Positions 1 through 10,755 of a stretch of 64,000 bases of DNA are shown piece by piece. The position numbers and the translations under genes were made by a program. The DNA lies in the NCBI GenBank assembly GCA_019059635.1, contig JAGVRJ010000002.1, forward strand, positions 1,426,001-1,490,000. Direction: 5' to 3'. Each line of letters opens with the position of its first letter. Positions within the stretch are counted from its first letter, which is position 1. Origin of the DNA: Proales similis (lineage: Eukaryota; Rotifera; Eurotatoria; Ploima; Proalidae). The notes beneath the pieces were generated by a model, which was not told the DNA's origin, did no database searches, and saw nothing but the letters and a program-made list of their open reading frames with translations.

Positions 1-2448
1 ATCACGCTTTTCAATTAGACCTACGTCCTGTTGAGATCGAAGCTGCTGCCATCATACAAGCCTACCTTGTCTTTTTTGCTTTTTTTTATTATCCTCTCTC
101 TCTCCCTCGCACAAACACACAAACTCGCCTTCTCTTCGTTTCGACGTTCAGTCAGCGCAGCATCGGAAAAAAATCATCGGCCATCTTTCAAAGAGACAGA
201 CAACAATAGAAAAAGGAAATCGAATTTGAACACAAATCGTCGCAGTCACGGTTTACTACTGCAACGTTAATTAGAATCTATCATGACCAACTTCGCTCCG
301 GACGTTTGTGTGTGTGTGCTTGCCTCCATCTCTCTCTCTCTCATTGACTGGTCGTTTGTGTGTTTTATTTAAATTATTATTTTCATTGATCTTTTGGCAT
401 TCGACTGGCTAGTACGAGCAGCGTGCTTTCATGGTTGAAATGTTCGGCGACAAATAAACAGGCTTCGCGTGATAAGCATCGCTATGCTCAAAGAGAGAAA
501 AGAGCGGCGTTAATCGTCTCGTCTCTTCATTTGTTTAATTCGTCGTCGTCGTCTTTCAAGAGTATCTTTAAGGCTTACTCAGACGCCAGAGAGAGAAAGG
601 CTAGCCCTTGACACGCTAAATATCAATCATAAATTAAACGCAACCCTTTCGAGTCTAATTGAAGGATTGAAAACTCGGCGTAACGATCTTTTACGATACA
701 TGCCGCCATCATTCATGCGCACGTCATTTATTCGTCTACAGGCAATGCTGCGTCCAACTTTCTTCGTTTCGTTTTATTTCTATCTTGCCATTGTTCATTA
801 CACAGCATCGTTTGGGAGCCGTTACTCAAACGATGAAAGCAGCGACCGGTCCAATAATTAGGTAACCGGCAAATTAATTAAATTTAGCATTCGCTTTCAT
901 GAGCTTTCAGACCTCATGCTGGCTGTTAACAAATCTAAATAAAATAGCAAGCACGCGTGCACATACCGCCTGACAAATTCTATTTAATAGCCCGGAGCCG
1001 AGTAATCTGACGCATCGATTGTGTTCGCATTCTGTGTGTCTGATTGTGACTTGTGCAGAGGCTATTTTGACAAAAACCAAACGAACGGACACTGCCTAGC
1101 TTCCTTTTGATAAGTGAGCGTCTCCATGTCGATTGGCCGACTGGGAGCGATAAGCTTTTCACCCGAAATTCGACTCGCCACATTAAGACTGTCAATACAG
1201 CCGGTGCCTTAAATCCGCCGTGTAAGCCTTTTTTTCGATACTTTGAGATCGGCCGACACCATGTCGCTTATCACAAGATGTGAAATTGCGCCTGTTGAGA
1301 TTAGGCTCCTGCCTGCCTGCCTGTGAGAGATTTCAGTTGTTTGAGCCCATAAATACACGGTCGCCGCGGCCGTCTCGTTTTCTTGTTGACGGCTTTGGCG
1401 CCGCTATCGCTTTTTTTTGTCCTCATTCAGGCTTTCGGTGCTTGCAGCGGCCTGTTTCTTTGGCTCCTGCTAATCGCGTCTCTAAATCTTTTATTATTTT
1501 GCCTACGTATTGTATTTATGCGGAACGATTCAAGTCATTGTGTGCAGGCTCTGTGTGCTTCGGTTTGTGTTGTCAACTCTCACGCAGCTAGCTTCTTCGC
1601 ATAGGCGCCCACACTTTACAACCGGTTACTTCATTAGTGCACATTAGCTTCGTCTTTATCTGATTACACTTTTCTTCGTCCTTTTCTATTTTTAACCGGC
1701 TTTTGTGGTTCAGTAGGAGTGATCTGCACTTTCCAGAAAAAAAACCCTGGTCTCTCTCTTTGACGTTACTTAAATGAGAGGGAAAAAACAAACAGTTCTG
1801 CACTTGTTGCGGATCATTTTCTTTATTTCCAAAGTCAGCGTAATTTTTTTTTCTATTTTCCTATTCCTCAATGGCAAAGCTATGGCCTGAATCAAATAGA
1901 ATTAAGTTAATTAGAAAGCGAAATTGTTGATTTCATCTTGTATTTGGCCAGGCAAGCCGAGGCTGGCAGCGCTCAAAGCATTATGAATTAAGATTTTGAC
2001 GCCAATCGAAATGAATTGACATATACAATTAGCGAGTATGTGTGTGTGTGTGTGTGTGTATACTTAGAAGAGGTGCTTGGGAGGGGGCGAATTTATCTGA
2101 CGTCGAGTCTATCCGAGCATAAGAAATATGTTTTAGCGACCAATCATATGCATTTGCTTCCAATTCAACGCTTCAGCACGCATCGGCCAATCACTGCGCA
2201 GGAATTACTCGCTCGACAAATGCGATTGGAAGCTCGCGTTCATTTCGCTCATTTCCATAATTGGATCGACTTAAATACTCAATTACGATTTTTTATTTTC
2301 GCCAATCGTCGTTTAATGCTCTTGTTGGCGTTTGATTTCATTTCGCTTCTCGACAACCATTCCCTGAACCATTTGCGCTATTGTGCAACCTTTTTCTCAT
2401 TTTTCTCCTCTTATTTACTATTTGTTTGCTCTTTGCACAGATTCCTCC
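1..2448. other. 5' flank of HMX gene, no coding gene seen
   Basis: No convincing coding exon is seen; the open frames are short and low in complexity. The stretch holds TG/CT-rich tracts near 301-345 and a (TG)n run at about 2039-2058. A pyrimidine-rich tract ending in CAG at 2440 is a splice acceptor, so at least one upstream non-coding HMX exon and its promoter probably lie here. Confidence 0.5.
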
Positions 2449-4261
2449 ATGTCACAAGAGAGTAAAAGCCAATCGCTGTCAGTCGACGATGAAAAAGTCG
2501 ATCTGAAGTCAAGAAAGCCGGTTGCTGCCGCCGAATCTCAAGCGTCGTCTCAAAACACTTCCCTGGACACGTCTGATTCAGTTTCGAGTGAAAATCTCAC
2601 TTCGCCTTTAGCGGAAAAATCTGCTCCAAATGGCTCGTCCAAGAGAAAACAACCGACAGATGACGACGAGCCCGCAACTAGGAGAGCTGCTAAGCACTCC
2701 AAAATGAGCTATTCGATCATGAACATACTTGGCCACAACCCAGCCGGAGACGACGAGCAGTCCAAGACCGAGTCTGGTGACGAGAGAAATTCGGGCGCCG
2801 ACTTGAAACAAAGAGCAACTCAACTCGCGTCATCTTTTCAGCCATTTAACAGCCCTTTGGCGGCGGCTGTCGGCCTCAATCCCTACATGCTTAATCCTTA
2901 CATGAGCTCAATGTTGGCCAATTCGCCAAATTACGACTCTCTCATCCAAATGAGCAACGCTCAAACAAATGCAAAGGATCTCTGGCCTTGGATCAACCTC
3001 TCTCCGACTGGTTTCTCAATTGACGGTAATTTAATCTCAGCCTTCTCTTTACTTGTCGCTATTTTGGTAAATTGTTTTTAAAAATTCAGCGGCTGGCGCG
3101 AATCAGAGTTTGACAAGCTCTTCGCCCATTACCAATGGAATGGCTCAATTTGGATCGGCACAAGCAAACGCTTTTAAGAAGCAATCGACTGAGAATGTTT
3201 CTCTGATGCAGCAGCATTTCTTACAAATGATGAACCATTTCCTCAAGAACAATCAGCGACTTGACCAAGAGCGCATGGATCCGGCTCTGATCGAAGACGT
3301 TTGCCAGTCGAGTTTGGACAAGAGAACGGGCCTAGACAGTGACACGAGAGAGTGCGAGATTGGCAAAAACTTTCAGCTCTGGTCTAACAAACGGTCGTCG
3401 CAGAGCCATTCATCGGGCGACGACGAGAGTGCCGAAATTGGTCGTGAGAATGAAACTGAATTCGACGACGCCGACACCGAAGAGACCGGCGAGGAACAGT
3501 TTGAAGAGGGCGAGTCTTTCGATGGATCGAACAGAAAAAAGAAGACGCGAACTGTATTCTCCCGCAACCAAGTGTTTCAGCTAGAGAGCACGTTTGACAT
3601 GAAGAGATACCTGTCGAGCTCAGAGCGTTCGGCGTTGGCCAGCTCTCTCAAGTTAACTGAAACGCAAATAAAAATCTGGTTTCAGAATCGACGTAACAAG
3701 TGGAAGCGGCAATTGGCCGCCGAAATTGAGTCCAACTCGGGATTCGGTTCTCAGCCCAATTCTCGATCGAGTCCGAATTCATCGCCCATCGGCTCAGCTG
3801 TTCACCATCAGAAAGGGCTGTTTACAAGCATTGAACCATCGATGGGTGCCAGAGCGCCTGGTTTTAGTCAAAAAGTTCATCGGCCCCAGCTTTTGTTTGG
3901 CAGCAATGAGCAGCACAACAAGAATGAAGCGCAAAAGAATGAATGTAAATTAAGCAAACATCTGAACCCTGAGACAAGTCCTAAACTGGGCTCGCAGCTA
4001 AAATCAATGTCGCCAGTTCAGAGTCAAAACGCTCTGATGGGCCACCTGAATGCGGCCGAATTGAACAACTTGGCTAAGCATGCGTCCGCGCTCTCCAACA
4101 GCTCGTTCTTTTCTCCGTCAATGCTGGCTGCCGCTGCTGCTGCCACTTCATTGTACTATTCAGCCGCCAGTGCTCAAACTCAAGGCCAGTCTTTTCCTTC
4201 GAATTTCAGCCCTAACCCATCGGCTGCGCTGAAGCAGCCTCTGCCTGGAATGCTCTCGTAG
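2449..4261 (+). CDS. HMX: HMX-family (NKX5) homeobox transcription factor
   Basis: Two coding exons, 2449-3025 and 3090-4261 (64-nt intron, phase 1), give 582 residues. The homeodomain starts near residue 341; it begins [11 protein letters not shown] and has recognition helix [16 protein letters not shown], followed by AAE. This is the HMX/NKX5 signature, including the [17 protein letters not shown] stretch. Residues 87-95 (SYSIMNILG) form an engrailed-homology-1-like motif of the kind that recruits Groucho co-repressors. An acidic run precedes the homeodomain and an alanine-rich stretch lies near the C-terminus. The start ATG is the first after a pyrimidine-rich CAG acceptor ending at 2440, so a 5' non-coding exon is expected. 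HMX proteins are nuclear regulators of sensory-organ and neural cell fate; that role is inferred from the family. Start and frame are secure; the unseen 5' exon is not. Confidence 0.93.
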
Positions 4262-4535
4262 TCTGTTGAATGGTCGACTCTGTTTTGCGTAATTTATTAT
4301 TCGCAATTTATTTCTCGCTCCCAACCAAAGTTTGTCGTTGGCCGTCTCGTGTTTTCAAAGTTCACATGAATCCAACGTCGTGTAGTTTTATTTAACCCAT
4401 TCATCATCCAAATCAATCGTTCGTTCGTTTGTTTGATCTTTTTCTTTAAAACGAGAAAAAAAGTAATTTCTTTCTACTTTCGTATGCTTTGTTTGTTTGT
4501 CAAGTCGTCCTTGATGCATGCTTTTATTGTCTAAA

Positions 4536-4541
4536 AATAAA
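4536..4541 (+). terminator. polyadenylation signal of HMX gene
   Basis: AATAAA about 275 bp after the HMX stop codon, the first canonical signal downstream on that strand. Confidence 0.55.
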
Positions 4542-5757
4542 CCAGCAACGGTCTTGAAGTCGCATTTCCTCCTTGCTTTTTTTCCTTAATAGAGTTCGCA
4601 ACGCTCACCGTTGCGATTAGTGAAAGGCCAACAGCGAGATGGAAGGTATTCGAGGCGTGTTGACGCTATCCCCTGGGCACTACTGCATTCCGCCTGGTTG
4701 GATTCGGCACGGATAAGTTCAAAATGACGACCTCTCTCCGGTTTTGGAGGCGATCAAGCAAAATAATTACTTTAGTCTTAATTAAGTGCATGCGTCACTC
4801 GTCGTCTCGTCTTGGTCGTTATTCGCTTGTAAGTGAATAATTAGACATGGCGGGTTGCACTGATCTGACCCCCTGCCCATCATCTTCATGCACTTCTTTA
4901 CCTTTTTTGTTGATTACTTTAATTCTCGGCCCTAATCGAATTAATTTGGAGAATAATCGGCGACCGACTTGGCCTAGCCGTGCTTTGTTTGCGTCCGATT
5001 TTTTACGCCTTTTAAGCCGAATAGCTGCTGCTTAAATGAGGTCGGCGCAGTCAATTTGCCCAAACGTCACATGAATGACGTTAATAAGAATTTAAAATCT
5101 AAAATTGGATTATTTCACGTCAGCCCCTGTATTTGCTGGAGCCATTGTTTAAATTTCCCCCACATATGGCCTATTGACATGAGATTACTTAATTTAATGA
5201 AGAAACGTCGCTTATCAGCAATTGTCCTATCAGCATTTATCAGAGAAATGATGAAAAATTTATCGATTTGAAATTGACACAAATCGTTTCGCCTGATAAA
5301 CAAATGGAAGAGAAGAACATTCGAGAAAGGCTAGGCCAGGAAGCAGATTAAGAGTCAGACTAACTTGTAATTATCAAGTGGAACGCGATTAGCCTTTCAT
5401 CTGGCCAGAGAAGATCCTGAAAATGTTCCTTGCGAACCAAATGTTTGCCATGAAGGTGATTGAAGAGAGCTGCTTCACCTAGTAATTTGTCTAATGGGAC
5501 CAGGAGTGCTCACAGGGGCGTATAAAACGTGCATGCAATTATAAATTAATTTCATCATCATCAGGCGCTAATTCCCCGTTGAGATGCTCGGTTGCGATAT
5601 GGCTCCTTAAATAAGGCCTCTTGAATGAAATTGCCCCTGAAGAGTCGGGCCAAAGATAGCAATATTCTAAAGAGGCAAGCGCCAAGACAAATAGAAATTC
5701 AAATCAACCCAGTTTCAGCATCTAGTCGAAATATCTGCGCAAGACTTGACCGCAAAA
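4542..5757. other. intergenic, HMX to GPCR 1
   Basis: AT-rich non-coding sequence with several homeodomain-type TAATTA/ATTA cores. No exon, RNA gene or repeat could be supported. Confidence 0.5.
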
Positions 5758-6820
5758 ATGAGGAATACGAGCGATTCGGGAGAAAACTCTTCTACATGGA
5801 TTGAACTGCTTAATCGAGGCACTGCAGGCATTCTATTTATCGAAATGTCTCTGGCGGTCTTGCTCAACTTCACTTCGATCACGTTCATTGTTTGGTCGCG
5901 GTCTTTCTCAGCCTTGAACATATTCGTCATAAATCTGGCCATAGCCGACTTGCTTTATGCGGTCTGTATACCCTTCTACGCGGCGCAATTTTACCAAGAG
6001 TCCACCTCTCATTCTCTATTCGGCTGTCGGACATTCTATCTGGTCGACGTATTGAGCATGCTGGTAACTCACAATTCAACCTTAACTCTCTCCACTTCTA
6101 ATGCGCTCGTTTCTCAAGGTGATTGTTTACTCAATTGTTGCTCTGGCCCTAGAACGCTACTTCTGTCTCAGTCAGGTCAAAGTGGTTGCAAACGAATACA
6201 AACGACGTCGCTTTGCTCCCATCTACTTGACAGTCGTCTGGACCGGCTCGTTTGCGTTTGCTCTTCCCAAGACATTGAGCTTAGAATTAGTTAATCTGGA
6301 ATCGGGCATGTTCTGCTCTTCGACATTTAGTCAAAATGCTCTTAAAATCTACACCGCATTCACATGGATATTAGCGTTCGTAGTTCCCTACATTGCCATA
6401 ATCTACTGTGGCCTGTCCACAATTCGCTTCTTGAAAGAATGGAAGATCAAAACCAATTCATTGTTCAAGAGTGAGGCGCGCTCCACATGCCTCTCCGAGC
6501 TCAATTCGACCGCCACCACCCGGCTAAATTCATGTTCAAGCTCACATGGACCAAGTGGCCAAATGAGACGGAAGCTAAAACGGCTGAGAAAAAGCACCAG
6601 ACTAGTGCAAGCGATCATAGTCAGCTTCTTGTCGTGTTGGTCTCCTCTTTGGATCAGTCAACTTGTGATGGTGTTTTACCAAACGGACGGCCTCGCCTTG
6701 AGACTAGTCCATCACTTGACTCTCGTAGTCGTCTACGCTGGAGGAATAGCTAACCCATTTTTCTATCTTATGCTGACTGATCACTTTAAGCGGTCTATCC
6801 GCAGTCGCTTTTCCCAATGA
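5758..6820 (+). CDS. class A (rhodopsin-like) GPCR, copy 1
   Basis: Exons 5758-6063 and 6119-6820 (55-nt intron, phase 0, acceptor AAG) give 335 residues. Seven hydrophobic segments are present. Class A landmarks are NLAIAD in TM2 (58-64), a TM3 cysteine at 90 matched by an ECL2 cysteine in FCSS, ERY at 114-116 in place of DRY, CWSP in TM6, and NPFFY (NPxxY) in TM7. The short N-terminus carries NTS and NSS glycosylation sequons. The basic third loop contains RMRRKLKRLRK-type clusters. The ligand is not identifiable; the topology suits a peptide or small-ligand receptor. The gene is a tandem paralogue of the next one and shares its intron position and phase. The longer frame opening at 5746 uses TTG; the ATG at 5758 is preferred. 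Confidence 0.85.
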
Positions 6821-6826
6821 AATAAA
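6821..6826 (+). terminator. polyadenylation signal next to GPCR 1 stop
   Basis: AATAAA begins at the base after the TGA stop, giving an extremely short 3' UTR if it is used. No other AATAAA was noted close by. Confidence 0.4.
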
Positions 6827-7609
6827 TCATTTATCTCCGCTACTAAGCTTCTACACGTAGCTCGATGAGATTAGAATTAGGGTTTAGGGTTTTCTCTCCT
6901 ACTTATTTACATGAAGCCTTTTGCCAAAAGCCTAAGTCGACGGTTCTTAAGAATGTAGACGATTGAAACCTTTGGCGGAATCAGTCAAGCATTATGTTAC
7001 AGCGTTTTACATTATTGATATGACGAATCACACAGTGAGCGTTCAAGTGATGCATTTTAATAAGAGCTAACGTTGGCAAAATGTAATAACTCCCTTCAGG
7101 CTCTGGACCATTTCAATTATTCCTTTATCCTTTCTCCTTTTAATTTCAAGAACTGTCTGCTCGTCGAACGGAATTCTTTACAATTCATGCATCGTAATTG
7201 CTGGTCTATCAGCCACAACGCATTGAATTGAACCAGTCGAACGAAAGAAAGCGATGCGCAAAGCTCTCGATTTCACGCAAATCTAGCCGATCCGAACATG
7301 CGCACGAAACAGACATTTTGCTTTTCAAACATGATCTCCTCTACTCGATCGCTAGAGCTGCTTGATTTGATTAGTCGATGCTTGTTCAATCAGAACTGGT
7401 TGTCAATGCAAAAGACGAATTCGTCTTGTCAAGAATATGCTTTCGCTTGGCCAAACATGCGGCTGCCAAATTACTGTTCTAGTTTTCATGCAACATCAGA
7501 CAGCGACGACAATTAGCGTCTTTTTCTTCGTTTTTACTTCATCGGCGCAAACATTTCTCTTCATTTCAACTAGAAAATATTGAATAATTGCGATCGTGTC
7601 TAGAAAACA
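6827..7609. other. intergenic between tandem GPCRs
   Basis: No exon supported. A 72-codon open frame at 7298-7516 has no recognisable features and is treated as chance. Two telomere-like units at about 6886-6898 are too few to mean anything. Confidence 0.45.
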
Positions 7610-8694
7610 ATGCTGAGAGATGAAAGTCTTGATCTTATCGGCCGAGTGACCACTGCCGTACTCTATGTAGAAATGGGCGTCAGCATCCTGTTGAACACGG
7701 TCTCGGTTCTGTTCATTGTGCTCACGAGAAGCTTTTCGACCACCTATATATTGATTCTAAATCTGGCAATTGCCGACATATTCTACGCCAGCTGTATTCC
7801 ATACTACGTTCGGCAGTTCTCGACCAACGTGGTTTTCAACAAGTTGTTCACTTGTCGCCTCTTTTACATGCTCGATGTAGTCAGCATGATGGTAACACAT
7901 TCAAAAATCGGCGCGCTCTCTTCCAGTCTAATTTAAGCTAAATTAAATAGGCGATTGTGTTTACAACTGCACTATTGGCCATTGAAAGATACCAATGCCT
8001 GTCAAATAAGAAAGTGAACGAACAAGGAGCATCTGTGAGCAAAAGACGACGCCTGTTTTTGATCTACCTATTGGCTATTTGGATCGTCTCGATCATATTT
8101 GCATTGCCCCGGGCGGTAAATATGGACGAAGGCGATTTCAACAACCAGACCATCTGCGTTTCCAAGCTTGGCCCAAGTCAAGAGAAATTCTTTACGATGT
8201 TTACTTGGATCGTTGCATTTTTAGTTCCCTACTTGGTCATATTTGTGTTTAGCGCGTTCATACTGAGATTTCTGCGAAACTGGTCGGAGAGGACTCGTCA
8301 TCTGTACATCAAAAACACCAGCAAATTAGAGGAGAGCGGCGAGACGCGCAAGAAAAGCAATGGATTCCTGTTGCGGCAATCCTTGTCGAACAGAAGCCAG
8401 CCGAGCGGTAATCATCAGATGAAAAAAAAGCTGCGCATGCTGAAGAAGACGACCGTGTTTGTAATGGCCGTCATAGTCGCCTTCCTCGCCTGCTGGACCC
8501 CGCTCTGGATCAGTCAGATTTGGCTGCATTTTTCAAAAACAGAGTCGTTTGTCATTTTCATGACCAATTTAGTCAGCACCGTTGTTGTTTACCTGGGCGG
8601 CATATTCAACCCGCTTCTGCACCTCATCTTGTCAAACAATTTCAGAGAGCAAATTTCTCGTTGCATTAGACTGTCCAAAAGACAAAGCGTCTGA
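7610..8694 (+). CDS. class A (rhodopsin-like) GPCR, copy 2
   Basis: Exons 7610-7891 and 7951-8694 (59-nt intron, phase 0) give 341 residues. The intron interrupts TM3 just before the ERY motif, exactly as in the upstream paralogue. Landmarks are NLAIAD in TM2, the TM3 cysteine in TCRLF with its ECL2 partner in TICV, AIERY, and CWTP in TM6. TM7 reads NPLLH in place of NPxxY, so the tyrosine involved in activation is replaced by histidine. The third loop is long and basic (KKKLRMLKKT). The ligand is unknown; the pair probably arose by local duplication. The replaced tyrosine may mean altered signalling or desensitisation; this is inference. Confidence 0.85.
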
Positions 8695-8758
8695 GGCCTA
8701 TTTCTTATTAGGTGCGATTCATCGCTCGTTGCTTAAAGTGTTCATATTTCAAAATTAA

Positions 8759-8764
8759 AATAAA
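8759..8764 (+). terminator. polyadenylation signal of GPCR 2
   Basis: AATAAA 65 bp after the stop of the second receptor gene. Confidence 0.5.
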
Positions 8765-10640
8765 ATCTCATGTCTAACAATGCACAGATTATCTTGCTCC
8801 TCTCTTTTGTTCGCTTGGAGCTGCACACAGCCATCAAAATCTAGTTCTTCTATCAAGGCGATCTGGGCTGATTGATTAAAAAGAAAAAAAAACTGACTGG
8901 AATAAATCATATTTGACACGCATGACCAGATGATTGAAATTTTGCGACTTGGAGCCGATTCATTTGAACCATTTTAGTTTCTGCTTCTATTTATCGACGT
9001 GGGCGAAGCAGACCTTATCAAATGGCGATGGCTTTTAGCATGTGCTCGAAGAAATTCACTCTCGTCACGCAGCATCAATGAATGAAAATGATATTTGCTG
9101 ACGTCATTCTGCTCTTTTCCTCTTCTTCTTTAATTTATCCATTTCTGACATTCACTCTTCACGTGGCATTCGCTCCTCCGTCTGCCCGTTCGTCGTTTCA
9201 TTTTGCTTGAATCGACTGAGTGACTAAGACGGGCTTGAATGCGTCGGCAGCAAACATCAACTTCAATGCGTCATTTAAATACTCGATCGATCGATGCTCG
9301 TGTTTGTTGTCCGAAATCGCGACTCGACTGCTTAATTTTGGGTGTCAGATTGGCATCTTGCAAATAAATGACGTTTTTGTTATTGTAGCAGTTTGTCACG
9401 AACAACCATGTCACACCATTTGACAGTTTGAACCGAAATTTGACTCCATCGGTTACGTAATGCGCTTTTATCAGCCTCAGAGCGCCTCACCATCAAGCGG
9501 GCCCATTTATTCTGCTTTATGCATGGCTCGGCCATTGCCTTATGCCGACTTTTCTTCCACACATGAAATGCAAGCAGGCCGTCTCTGAAAGGAACCATCA
9601 GCTCCATCTCGCTCAGCTGAAACAGCGCTCTTCTCTTTGCCTCAATTCTCGATTGCAATTCTCTTCACTTTGTTCTATTGTCGGCATCACAGCTCATTAT
9701 ACTGGCCGTGCGAACAGGACCTTTTTCAGTCGGTTTCTGCTCGCGGCCATTAAGCGTGCAAGTCAATTCGACTGTTTTTATTGCATTTCTATAAAAAGCT
9801 TCCTTTAGCGCCAATTGATTCAATAGCAACATTTGCCTCTCATTTCTCTTCTTTCTTACAATTCTCTACGCACGGCGGCACTGAAATGCATCGATCGAAA
9901 AGGCCTCCAGGCAGTGCTCTTCGAACGAACTCTTTGACGACGTTACATTGAGAACTGCTGGCTGAGTCATTGATCATTCAAGTGAGCGCGCCCTCCCAAT
10001 TTGTTATTTTGTTGTTTATTCTTCTCGTTCTTTTTGTAGTTGTTGGCGCTTTTTTGTTGTTCGTGTTGTTTTTAAGGCACAATAGCCTTTTGACTCGAGC
10101 GCTGTGTAAGCAAAATCAAGTCGAATGATTACGCAATCGTCAGAGCAAGTCCCGAATTCTCTCTAATTTGCGATGATAAATCAATAGAGGATAAATTTAA
10201 TTTTTGACGCCATCACTCTAAGCTCATTTACAATTTGCTCAAGAGCTGCTCGCCTCTTCTTTCCTCTCTGTCTCTCTCTATCCTCCTTTCTATCTCCATT
10301 CTTTTGTCCTCGGCTGTGCCGGGTCCTTGCCAGGCCACACGCGCACACAACCCAGCAGTGTGCAAACACAATCAACTCAAATAAGCCGTTCGCGCATGCA
10401 ACCACTATTTCATGCTATGCTGTGGAGTTGTTCGAAACCAGTATTGATGGCGACGATTTTGATCGAGAATTTCTTATTTCAAGCCAATCGGCCTCGTGTT
10501 TCGTTCAATCGATGAGCAAGCTTGGCTTTCGGCACCAGTGCTTCGGCTCCGATGACTAGGCGATTTAGATGCGACTACCGGAACTGGCTCGGATTATGCC
10601 TAATCCCAATTTTTCCCCTCACTCCCTCTCTCTTTCTGTG
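8765..10640. other. intergenic, GPCR 2 to synaptotagmin-like gene
   Basis: AT- and pyrimidine-rich non-coding DNA. The open frames around 9220-9810 and 10181-10515 are short and overlapping, with no protein-like features. No RNA gene seen. Confidence 0.45.
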
Positions 10641-10650
10641 TATATAAATA
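10641..10650 (+). promoter_or_regulatory. TATA box of synaptotagmin-like gene
   Basis: TATATAAATA lies 106 bp upstream of the ATG at 10756, placing a transcription start near 10675. A pyrimidine-rich tract ending in GCAG at about 10700 may be an acceptor for a 5' UTR intron, which would instead require an upstream promoter. Confidence 0.45.
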
Positions 10651-10755
10651 CCTGGCATTCGATCTAAATGAACTGGCTTATTTTTATTTTCTTGCTTGCA
10701 GATTATGAGAGAATTTTAGGAGTTAAAGCGGCCGAAAAATTTTCAACCGACCAAA

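Noticed and set aside
6886-6898. Two telomere-like TTAGGG/TTTAGGG units
   Set aside because: Only two imperfect units in intergenic DNA; chance or trivial.
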